From Sclerurus mexicanus (taxonomy: Eukaryota; Chordata; Aves; Passeriformes; Furnariidae): a stretch of DNA of 64,000 nt. Each line of letters opens with the position of its first letter. Positions within the stretch are counted from its first letter, which is position 1. Positions 22,938 through 34,300 of the stretch are shown here, in pieces. Location of the stretch: NCBI GenBank assembly GCA_013396755.1, contig VWZF01006750.1, positions 4,395,293 through 4,459,292 of the forward strand. The letters run 5' to 3'. The notes below the pieces were generated by a model. That model saw nothing but the letters and a program-made list of their open reading frames with translations, ran no database searches and was not told the origin of the DNA. A program made the translations under genes and the position numbers.

Positions 22938-24467
22938 CTGGAAGAGAGCAATACCACAGGCAGTAATGTGATAATCTACTGTGCAGAAGACACTGTACTG
23001 CAATTCCTGCATGATCAACTAGAAAGGTCAGAAAATGTAAGGCTAAAATTATACAGTAATTTTCAGTTGCTATTAGTAAAATTATTGCTTTAGGAAAGTA
23101 CCTAAGAAACAACCATTCAAAGAAATGATAAAAAATGATGGCTTTGCAAAGCTGGAATCACTCTGCTCCATCTGTCCTGGGGTGAATTGAAAGAGAATAC
23201 ATTCGACGTTCCAAGTCTGAATATTAACAGCCTGGAAAGCACCATATGGATTTTGGCACTCAGTACTTAAAAAAAAAAAAAAAAAAATTAAAATCATTAG
23301 TATAAATTGTTAAAAAGACTGAGGGATTTTTTTTTTTGTGAAAAAGTAGGTCTATATGACTGAAAATGTTTGAAAATAACAGAAGTTGTCACATGCCATA
23401 GTTCTTTGAAACAGTATCCTGAAACATCTTAATTTTTTCTGCTACCTTTTGTTAAATTTCTGCAAGTCTTACAGTATTTCAACAGAAAAATGCATTTGCA
23501 AAGTAAAATCTACTAGGTTTTGATATTTGGTATAATCTTGTCATTAAAATATAATCTAAAGACATTTGTCCTTAGAATTCCACTTCTGCTGAGCTTCCAA
23601 TAGTCAATACCCCAATATGATGCAGATACAGGCTGAATACTAAGAGCTGAAACCATCAAGAAAAGAATCAAAACTTACATTTATAATTAAGGCAATGTAA
23701 TAAAAAGAAGCAACATTTTATGTTTGTGAATTAAATTCTCTTCTCCGAGTAGCAAGAAAAATGCAAAACTTATTCCAGGCAGCAATATCCAAATGCATAA
23801 TTTTACTCCTTACTTTTTTTCCCTCCCAAAGAGCCTAAAGCTAGTAACATACACCATTTTTGTTCCAGTGCATCTCTTAAAACAGTAGGATATAGTATAC
23901 ATGATTTGAAGCAATTCCTATAATATATTGTAAGAGAGGCTATTATGCACTATACTCAATTAGAGTACAGAATAGAAAGGGCACTTCGCTTCATTATCAT
24001 TGTTTATTATTTATGGAGAAAGAAAATGAAACTTGGAAGAAAACCAGGATCAAACATGCTGAACATGACAAATATACATAACAAAGAGTGCAAATAGGAG
24101 CAAAATCTTCATTCTACAAGCAGTAACAACATTCATGATGAAAATGGTAAACTCTGGTATAATTTGCATGCTTTTGTTTTGGCATTCTGCAGTAAATGAC
24201 ACTTCTTCAGACATAAACTGCCTTTTAAAAATAAAACAGAGGAGAATTTTAAATGCAAATTTTTTACATCTCAGCACAAAAACATCCTTCATTAGGGATG
24301 GTACTGGCATCAGAAATGATAATTATACCACACAGTTGCTTGTTTCTGCAACTTAAGGAGTTCAGAGTTTCTTGGAGTTGTTTAGCACTTCACAGCATTG
24401 ATGTCAGGCTGCCCAACTTTTCATAATGGAAGATAAGGCACAGTGCCTCATCGTTAAGTATTGTAAC
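22938..24467. other. Unique AT-rich non-coding DNA with homopolymer runs
   Basis: It contains a 19-base adenine run (23269-23287) and a thymine run near 23325. No gene or repeat family is recognised. Short frames on both strands near 24050-24356 overlap each other. Confidence 0.65.
23269..23287 (+). repeat. Adenine homopolymer (19 A)
   Basis: An uninterrupted A run followed by TTAAAATC. It could be the tail of a retroposed sequence, but no body with mRNA or SINE features was recognised to its left. Confidence 0.85.
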
Positions 24468-24878
24468 AGAATATCATGGAATGGTTTGGGTTAGAAGGGA
24501 CCTTAAAGATCGTCTGGTTCCAACCCCTCCCCGCCATGGGCAGGGACACCTTCCACTATACCAGGTTGCTCAGAGCCCCATCCAACACAGCCTGGAACAC
24601 TTCAAGGGATGGGGCATCCACAGCTTCTCTGTGCAGCCTGTGCCAGTGTCTCACCACCCTCAGGATAAAGAATTTCTTCCTAACATCTAATGTAAACTCA
24701 CACTCTGTCAGTTAAAGCTATTCCCCTTGTTCTTTCCCCACACATCCTTGTAAAATCCCTCTCTAGCTCTCTTTTAGGCCCTCTTCCAGGTACTAGAAGG
24801 CTGCTCTAAGGTCACCCTGGAGCCTTCTCTTCTAGGCTGAATAATCGCAGCTCACTCAGCCTGTCCACAGAGGAGACA
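24468..24878 (-). mobile_element. CR1 LINE 3' end
   Basis: The plus strand starts with AGAATATCATGGAATGGTTT, the reverse complement of the CR1 3' terminus, followed by the highly typical GGGACCTTAAAGATCGTCTG and CCATGGGCAGGGACACCTTC segments. It ends near 24878 in the CTCAGCCTGTCCACAGAGGA segment of the ORF2 tail. The copy is 5'-truncated and lightly mutated, so it is relatively younger than the copy at 48320-48955. Confidence 0.96.
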
Positions 24879-25959
24879 CTAATCAGTATTAATATGAAAC
24901 CACGTATAAATATAAAATTAAAAATACAGACTGACTCATTCATTCCTGTTCATTAAAAATGATACTGGCATCCTGATGCCTTTCCAACAGTTTGTATTCT
25001 CTACAGCTAGCTTTCCTTACCCTGAGACAGCACATCTGCCCAGCAAAATTAATACCACAGTAATCATTCATTTTGCTTCCAAACAATTTTGCTAATCTAG
25101 AGGAAAGGTGTTATAATACAGTTTTGAGAATGGAATATGGTATATGCTACCTAGGAGAGCTAACTAGACTGGAAAAGATGGGCTGAACAAAAGTGAGGGG
25201 GAAAAAAAGCTAAAGTCTAGTTTTTTTTCCTTAGAATGAAATGAAATCAGCTTTTGGAGCTAGCTATTAAAATGGCAACATAGCACAAAAATATCTTGTT
25301 TGTTGAATTCAAACTAGCAAAGCCCATTCCTAACAATATCAACCAGTATTCCTACATCTCAAAAAGGTGAACTTCAATAATGTAAGCCAATTCATTATTT
25401 TTTTAATCCTGTTCTCCTTTTTATTTTAAGGGGGAAAAAAGACCTTGAGATAAGACAACCATTAGGAATTGTAAATAATCTGTTCATACTTAGATAAGTC
25501 GACCATTTTCTTCACAGACATATCTTTCATTTGGAAGCAACATATACAAAAATGGAATTATTTTCCTCATAATAGTTGCCCTGACAGCCTTTATTTAGTG
25601 ATACATATCAGAGCGATTAATAAATTAAGAAAAATGCTTGAATTAATTCACGGCTTGAGCTATTATTATATACAGCATGTAATGATGGACCTTCAGATAA
25701 AATTGTCATGAAGCAGTAAAAGACAAAGACAGGAAATACTATTTAGTGAGAATAGTCTAACTCTTATTTTTTTGACTTCCACCTGCATTACTACAGCTCT
25801 TATATGCTAGTTTTATTCATTTTAGACATCTAAAAAATCCACAGTACTCACTCAAATAAAGTAAGGGCAATTAGACAAAGAATTACAGGTGATAAGCTTC
25901 TGAAATTATTACCACATCAAATCCTTCAATCCATGCAAGTGACCATCAACATACATACT

Positions 25960-26015
25960 AAAAATACTTCAGGTATTTTTAGGTATTCCTTAGGAAGTAT
26001 ACTTTAGGAATACTT
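25960..26015. repeat. Cluster of nested inverted repeats
   Basis: AAAAATAC (25960-25967) pairs with GTATTTTT (25973-25980) around a 5-base loop. Immediately after, AGGTATTCCT and AGGAATACTT pair at 9 of 10 positions around a central palindrome AAGTATACTT. The segment ATACTTCAGGTAT recurs as ATACTTCACGTAT shortly after. Confidence 0.6.
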
Positions 26016-27683
26016 CACGTATATTACAAAAAAGTCTTTTAAGAAGCTAAGAACACATTAAATGTGAGAATTGAAGAGATTGTCAAGTTGTAACTACATC
26101 CATTGTCATCATGAAGAGAGAAGAAATAGAAATTCCTGGCACCAAAATACAACTGTGATGACCTGAATTCCAGATTTCACCTACATTCTACAGAACAGAA
26201 GTTCAAATCGGTCTGACGTAACTTTTTTAAAGGATTATTCTGCTCTCATACGCATGTGCCATATACCAGACAAATGAGATTCCTGTGAGATTAATTGTGC
26301 TATAATTCATTCCTCAACATACAAAAGAATTTAAAACTAGGATTTTTGTACACGCTTCCTTTTCCTGACAATAGTGTCAGGATTTTGTTTAATTTAAATC
26401 ATTATTTTCCAGTTTTAGCTGCTTTAAATCAGAATTTTCAGACTACATAAGTATATATCCTATCACCTATCTAGTTATTTAGAAGTCTTCATAATGACAG
26501 GGATGGTAGTAAATCTAAAACTGTCACATAAAAATACCTGATCGGATGGATTTCTACTAATGTAAACAAGAAACACTTCAGAACTCCACAATCGTGGCAT
26601 TGTGGAGAGATACACAATTCAACTGCAGGTGTCCTAGAAGGGTGATGACAAGGCAGCCTGAGGGCTTTCAACAGGACAAGTGCAGATTGCATTACTCTCC
26701 CATCACCTCTAAGCAGTATCTTCAAATGAAATTCCTGTGCACTCAGAAAAATCCCTACCAGTTTTGTCATCGCACTTTGTATCACGTCATGAAGACAGGA
26801 AGTATGCTTTCAGTTCAACAAAAACCACCAAGGAGGTGGTGTTTGCATACTGTACAGTCCTTCACTAAACGCGGAATATTATAGGCCCAGAAACAGTAAA
26901 GAACTTCAGAACTACAACAGAATTAGATCACTACTCTTGTCAATAGCTGTTTCAGAGAGCAGGATCCTGTTTAATCACTATCAAAGGCAAATAGAGGAGG
27001 GCCTCATGCTCATGTAAGACTTCCAAAGTCATAAGCAAGTCTTTCAACTCCACACAGCCATCAGTGGGAAATTAGTCATGCAGTATGATCGCACTCAAGT
27101 TGCTCCAGGCACTGTAATTTGCAATTTCTTTACTGTTTTGTATTTATGCTTTTAATGTGACATTGGAAGAAAAAAGGTTAACTTGGGCATTTTGTGACTG
27201 TTTTACTATCACGTAATTTACTTCATAATTTACACAGGGAAATGCACAGAATATATCCTCAAGAAGAACATCTCTGCAGATCTCTAAGGTTCAACGGTGA
27301 AGGTTGTGGCAATTTTTTCAGCTTTTTCACAAATACAATCTGAAGTACTTTTCCTTTGTGACCAGCCAATTTCATCTGAAGCTCTTCAGATTACCATTTG
27401 TAACAACAGATTTCCCAAAGTGAATGAAATTTGATGCAAAGAGGGAAATCTTTCTTCAAATGCAGATGTTCTTTATATTCTTCTTCCTCAGAATAGCAGA
27501 TGCAGAAGCAAAATAACATAAATTATGATTGACCTCAGCAGGAATAATTTATGCTCCTGAGCCACTTTATGTGCATAGCCAGGAGGGAGCTGTCTGACTC
27601 TATGAATTTTTACACATTTTTCAGCTAATTTACAGATATGGTGTAAAACTCAAGGACATCATAAATATTTGCGCCATTGGCAC

Positions 27684-27718
27684 ATGAACTTCGGGTTCAT
27701 AAACCAATTAATCGATTA
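27684..27718. other. Palindromic motifs in a possible conserved element
   Basis: ATGAAC and GTTCAT (27684-27689 and 27695-27700) form a 6-bp stem around TTCGG. Nine bases later lies TAATCGATTA (27709-27718), a perfect 10-bp palindrome of the kind bound by homeodomain or Cut-type proteins. Conservation in other species is not visible from one sequence. Confidence 0.3.
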
Positions 27719-30700
27719 CACTGACTCACAAAAAAATTCCCTTCATCCCCAACAGACACAATCTTCATTTTATTGAAGTGCTTCAGAGCAACATACAAGA
27801 GGGCAGATCAAGGAGTATTTTAATGGTATGAAATGCATCTGTCTCATCACAGCATGAGGAAAGCCACACGATGACCTTTCCTAACACATACCACAGAATT
27901 TGTACGCACTACTGTCAAACACTGGAAACCAGAGTGGGAGTATATATTACTTGCAACCCACTATAATTATCAGAAAGTTAGTATCTGCATAGAGGTCCCC
28001 ATCTGTTAATGGTACTAGATCTTACTATTTCAACTTTCCACCTTCCAGAACCTCATTTATTTTTAACAATCACTAGTATGTCCTTCTTAACAATTACTAA
28101 TGAGTCATTTCATGAAAAATAAAGGACATCTTGAAAAACAGGGTCAGAATTCACATGGCTTAATTAGCTGAACTTCCATTAATTTTCATTTGAAGAAACT
28201 GGTTTGCGGTACTAGAAAATTTGGACATGTATTTCAAAACACAGCATGATGATAAAGATCCATTTTTGACACCGGTAAGTATCACAGCCACAAAGAAACC
28301 TGCCCACAGATGGCAAATCGCATTTACTGCCATCTCCTTGCAGAGACTCCCATAACCTGCCAGTTAGGGGAATATTCTCAAAAGGAACCAAACTCGGCAG
28401 TAAATATTAACATAGAGAATTTACATGCCCAGGGTGAATATGTTCCTTAGTTTTAGAGTCTCAGCCTCTCTCCTCCTTATATTTTTTAATTATTTATGCT
28501 CTATTTAATTTATTCAGGAATTTACAAAAGAAAACTTCCATGTTAAGAATACAGCAAGTAATACATAATTAAAAAGAAAAACATTTATTTTCTTTTGCAG
28601 TGTCTTTAAAAATTACTTGTAATTGCTTCAGGTTAGAACATTTCAGAAAAAAAATTTTATACTTCCCCATTAAAACCACCGAGAATATTTCCACAAACAG
28701 TTTAGAATTTTGTTGGCTCTGCTGCCAGAAGTGTTTCTTCAAAAAACGGAAAGGAATATTATTTCCATCAACTTTACCACGTCAGTTTTAGCAGTTTAAC
28801 AGACGTTTCCCTATTCCTGCACTGCCTGTAGAGTGCAGAAGAATCCATCAGTGTTGCAGAAAAAGGAAATAGTTAATTTCATATAGAATTTTATCAGATG
28901 AGAAAAGTGGGAAAGTATCATACAAAACAACACCTCAATCAGCATATTAGATTAGTAGGGTAATGGAATGACAGTCTACATTCATTCTGCAGTCACAATA
29001 TAATTACACAACACACTTGAAAGATCCCACAAAGGGCCACAGTACTGAAGCCAAGGTTATTGTAAGAAATAGCAGCATGTGGCTGTGGGAATGTAAGGTG
29101 AAACAAGTTAATAACTTCCTATTATCTACAGGTAAAGCTGCTACCTCCATATGTAGAAATAAATGACATGAAAAAAGCTAAATTAAACAACCAATAATTT
29201 ATGTGAGGTAGAAACAGACTACAGATGGTGATCCTAAGCATAAATCACAGTGACAGCAAAAACTACCTCCTTCTGTTGAGAAAACATTCATTTCAAATGC
29301 TTTTTTACTGAAAAAGCATGCTAAGGTAGAAGCACTTAAAAGAGAGAAACACTGGGTTAAGTACTCAAACACATTAGTGGAAAAAGAAACCCCTGAGGTG
29401 CTAAGCCTGTCTGTTCCACAGCCTGATACTAAGAATTTAGGAGAACAGTTAGGTGTCCTGGACTCAAATTGTTCCTCTGTCTGAGGGACTTTTGACCTAC
29501 ATGTTTCTATTCCTCCTCATGTTTCAACCACAGAACTCCATGGAGTTTTTCAGGAAGTGTTGAATGCTTCACTGATTTTTCTGACCAATTTAAACAAAAG
29601 AGCTCCAGCAAAAGGGAAGTAAATATCCTCAGAATACTAACGTAGTTCAAGGAGCTCTACTTGAGTATAGGGCTTCACATCCTCTGTGCCAGAAGGACTG
29701 AAAAGAAGGCTTCCCAAATGCAGTCCAGTTTTCAAGTCATTGAAATACTGGATAAAGCAGAAGTCTGTGATTCATCTTCTCCAAAATTTCCTGTCAGGCC
29801 AGTTATGTCCTTCTTTCCCAGCAGAAAAACAGTGTGTTCAAGTGGAGAAATACTATGAGAATCAAATCATTCAGCAAAGAAACTGGTAGAAATACTTATG
29901 TCAAGTTTAAAGTGGTTATAATAAGAAAGAGAGTCAATAAAACCTGAAACTGCTCTTTAGTGTGTTTTCAGAGGCTCTTTGAGAGAACAGTTAGCATCCT
30001 TCTAACATCTGGTTCCACAGGTCAAAGAAGTCAGGGCAATGCCTATTCTGTGAATCCCAAAGGAGCTGAAAAAAGGAGCCAGATGTCAAAATTAACTGAC
30101 TTTGAGCATGCCCAGGGGCATAAAGTTAGGCACCACAAATTAAATAAGGATTTTCTGAGTACTGGAAGTGCTTGGAAGTTCTTATTTATATTTTTTAAAA
30201 CTATATCTTTTTATACTTTTTTACCTCTATCTCCCTAGTCAGTGTCTGAAGTGGAATTCTTCCTGTACATTTTTTTCTGACTCTGGCATTGTAAATAACA
30301 TTGTTTATTTAGTTCTATGGAGGGTTTGTCAATTATTTAGAAAAGTCATAGTTCTCTTCTTAATTCTGCAGGATTTTATAGACATTGATGCAAACAAATA
30401 CAGGAGATGTTAAACATTCTTTAAACACTGAAAAATATTAGCAGAAGTTTTGTAATAGACTCTGCAATGTTTTTACTAAATTATTTATCAAAAAATGTGT
30501 AAACACCTACAGGCTTCTCTGTTCAAGGCCTGAAAAGAGTGCAATGCATCTTGTCTCCATTCTCATGTAGGCCAATTTAGAAGAGTTTCATTCCTTTAGC
30601 ATTAGGTTGAAAAAAAAACCTGCTTGTCTTAGAAGCGGTGTGGTATGAACACATCACAGTATACTTACTCAACTAATAAACTTTACAGTGGAAAAATTAA

Positions 30701-30731
30701 TTCACAGAAATGCATAATAAAATAGCCGTAC

Positions 30732-31288
30732 AGAATCATAGAACATCCTGAGTTGAAAGGGACCCACAAGGATCACTGAACTCCAACTCCTGGCCACGCA
30801 CAGGACAGCCCAGAGAATCACACCATGTGCCTGACAGCATTGTCCACACACTTCTCGAACGCCCTCAGGTTCAGTGCTGTGACCACTGCCCTGAGGAGCC
30901 TGTTCCATGTACAGCCACTCTCTGGGGGAAGAAACTTATCCTAACACCCAGCCTAACCTCCCCTGATACAGACTCATACCATTTCCTTGAGTCCTACCAA
31001 TGGTCACCACAGAGAAGAGATCTGCCCCTCCTCTTCCCCTCACAAGGAAGTTGTAACTGCAGTGAGGTCTGCTCTCAGTCTCCTCTTCTCCAGGCTGAAC
31101 ACACCAAGTGCCCTCAGCCACTCCTCATACGACTTTCTCTTGAGGCCCTTCACCATCTTCATAGCCACTAGACACTCTCTAAGAGCTGATTATCTTTCCT
31201 GTATTGTGGTGACCTATATTACACACAATATTCAAGGAGAGGCTGCACCAGTGCAGAGAAGAGTGGGACAACCACCTCCTATGATGCT
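30732..31288 (-). mobile_element. CR1 LINE 3' end
   Basis: The plus strand begins AGAATCATAGAACATCCTGA, the reverse complement of a CR1 3' terminus. It runs through the CACCATGTGCCTGACAGCAT and TGTGACCACTGCCCTGAGGA segments and the CTCTTCTCCAGGCTGAACAC landmark, ending at about 31288. It belongs to the same subfamily as the plus-strand fragment at 17095-17495 but keeps its 3' terminus. Its reverse-transcriptase remnant is interrupted by several indels. An antisense frame of 114 codons (30827-31171) is a by-product. Confidence 0.96.
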
Positions 31289-31344
31289 TTGCCTGATGTA
31301 AATCTTTAATAAGAAATGAACTGGAAGAAACAGTGTTGAAAAAA

Positions 31345-31364
31345 ATAACTCTGGATAACTCTGG
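31345..31364 (+). repeat. 10-bp tandem duplication
   Basis: ATAACTCTGG occurs twice back to back with no mismatch, just right of the CR1 copy. It probably arose by replication slippage. Confidence 0.8.
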
Positions 31365-34300
31365 ATGAAGCTACTACTGGAGGATATATTCCCTCCTCTT
31401 ACCATAAGAATCCAGGTGTGGTAGCTACACAGATAGTAGCCACCAAACAGAATGGTCTACAGCTACCCCAGTCACAGAATACACACACACAGAGACACTG
31501 CAAACTCTTTAGGTGATGTGCCCTATCTTCATCCTCCTATGCTTGTTTCAGACCAGCACAGCTGGGTTCTAATCTCTGATAAGGAGTTCTCTGTGTGACC
31601 TGCTGCAGTACAAAGACAACAGAAATTGGCCTCAAACAGACAAAAAGAATTATAAATCACGATTTATAAGTGAGAGTAGCAGCAGAGATCTCGTATCTCC
31701 TTTCCAGGAGCACAGAAAAAGGCAAAAGGTCAAACCTTAAATTCAATAACTTATGTCCTAGGCAAAAAAGGGCTTCCATTTCATAAGGAGTATTACATCT
31801 TGTTATAGATATCAGCACTGAGACAAATGGTGTGTCAGCATATAAAGAACACTAGATATCAGTGGGAAAGGATAAGAAAACCATACACATTTTGCAGTTA
31901 AGCTAACACCAGGTATTTTAATTCTTTGTAACATTTATGAAGATGATGTATACAGAATAATTAACTGTCTCTGAGAAATCTGGGGGGTTAAGAACAAGGC
32001 ACATAATCTTTGTCTTCTACTTTCACTAATGGCTGGAACACTCCAGGAGAATAACCAGACAAACTGAACAATTTTATCTCTGTCTAAAAATGATCACTGA
32101 GTCAATGATGTACACACAGTCTTCTTCCACAGATTTCACATCACCAAAATTAAAAAAGAGTATCTGCTAAAAATCAATAAAGCTCTATATCCTTCTCAAG
32201 AAAACAGCTCAGATTGCTACTGTATGAGTAGGTTTGTGCTTCTAACTTAGCTGCTTTTGTCAAGATTTACACATCTTCATGTGAACTTGATTCCTTCCTT
32301 ATTAACTCGCCCTAATGCCAAATAACTAGGGAGCCGTGTCTACAAATTAACCTAGCACTAAGACAACTGTGTTAAAACCCTATCACCTATAGTGTGGAAG
32401 TTTTCTGTGATATTGCTGGGAGCATCTGCCAGGAAAGCTGCTCTAGATTTTCCATTCCAAGCTGAATTTTATATGCCAAGCTTTTTGAACCTTGAAGCTG
32501 AATCTACCCAATGAATTGTCAACTTCCAAAAGAGATTTTCAAAGACATTCAGAAAATACCGTGCTTGTAAAGAGTTGTTTCCAGCATTCAGAAAACCCTT
32601 AGCAGCAACTAATTCATTCCATCACAAATTTATTCCCTCTCACTTTTGATTTAATTGCCAAGTACTTCTCCCTCTTATCTTATTCGGGCTTCTGGTACCT
32701 TTAGACACAGCCCTTGTTCTCAAAGATGAAACAGTATTTCTTCCCCAGACACCTACTAATAACACAAGGCTTCAAAAATATTTCTAAAATATTAAGAGTC
32801 ATAAACAACAAGTGATAGTCTGATTTTAACTTCCATCATTGATTTCTGTATTTTCCTGGACACATACAAACTATGAGGGTAATATTGATGTGAATGCTCT
32901 TATTAATTTTATTCCCTGTCTCCTTACAGGGCTCAAATAAGTAATTTGATACTGCCAATAGCACCTACAGGGGAAAGAGGTGCTGCAAAGCAGCCTGAAA
33001 TACCCAGAACTCTGCTTTAATTATCATGCTGTTTAAAATACGGAGATATCAAGCAAATAAAGAAATGCAAGGGAAAAATATAAACTAGGAATCATAAAAA
33101 CCCAAACTATATTCCATTCTATCTACTTAAAAAGTAGCATCACATTGATATGATGATTGTACTTGCTTTTCTTCCTGGCCTAATGATGCTTTAGCACTCC
33201 ACCCTTAAAGCTTGCATTGCTGGGATGCAGGTAGTAACAATATCACCACAATTCAAATTTATGTCACCCAATCAAATGTCAGCCTTACCTATTTATATTT
33301 TTCCTCACTTGCTCTCAGATTTTCATCAGCATTTTTAAATGCATAATGTTTGGTGCAGGGAAAACCCCCGTACTCTTCTTGGTGGCAGGTACTATTTGAA
33401 ACCAGACGCAGACTTGCTGATGCAGTGTGCCTAGTCTATGATTAGACCTGTGTTCCACAGTCACACTTCTCAACAGATGACAGAGTATAAGACTACACAA
33501 TAAAAATGTTTTACTGGTAAAATGATTACTTGTTGTGGAGAAAAATACTCCATAACACCTTGTGATTGGTGTCTTGACATTTCCCAAATCACTACTCTCC
33601 ATAAACCCCAAATGATTCAGAAAAATCAATGGCTACTGGCAAAACAATACTTTAGAAAGGTGACAGGCAACAAGCAGCGTAATGTTATCCTTTCTAACCT
33701 GTGTGGCAGTGCAGATGATACTATTATTGTATTTTTAGGCATACATGGCCCTTAATACATATAAATGTACATGGACCCCTACAGGTAAATAAAGAACAGT
33801 GGTTGAATCAATGGGATTATAGACTCAGGGCATGCACACCATAGCGGAATAACAAGGAAAGTAAGGTTGAAGCTAGAGAGAATAAGCACTACTCAAATAA
33901 ATGAACACATCATTACGTATTCTAGTTCTCAACAGGAAAAAGCCACAAACACGTTTCAGATACAAATGCAATGTTCATATGAATGTACATATGAAAAAAA
34001 TAGTTATCTATACTTGTTCAGGTAATGATATCCCAACATGACATCTAATTTCCATGAAGAAAAGGGATAGTCGACTGCTTCACAAATCAGTTCTGGTAAG
34101 GCTAAACCCCTCTTCTACGATAGCAACAGGCACACCCTTTCAGATCCTACATTCGCAGTATATAAATTCAAATGGCTTACTTGTTAGGAATATAGAGTAG
34201 AAGAGGTAGGAATTAACTGTAGTTTAAAAACAAAAAGGAGCATGGCAGTGAGACATTAAAACAGTAATTTCATAAATAATTGAAGAAACAGTGGTAAGGT

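Larger units (their letters stand above)
24879..30731. other. Unique AT-rich non-coding DNA
   Basis: No gene or recognised transposon. A GC-richer patch at 26560-26880 is open on both strands (98 codons minus, 96 plus) without familiar motifs. The interval 27540-27730 has dense homeodomain-type ATTA motifs and small palindromes, as conserved non-coding elements often do. A local cluster of inverted repeats lies at 25960-26015. Confidence 0.6.

Noticed and set aside
30827..31301. Plus-strand frames of 114 and 104 codons
   Set aside because: They are antisense to CR1 sequence at 30732-31288.
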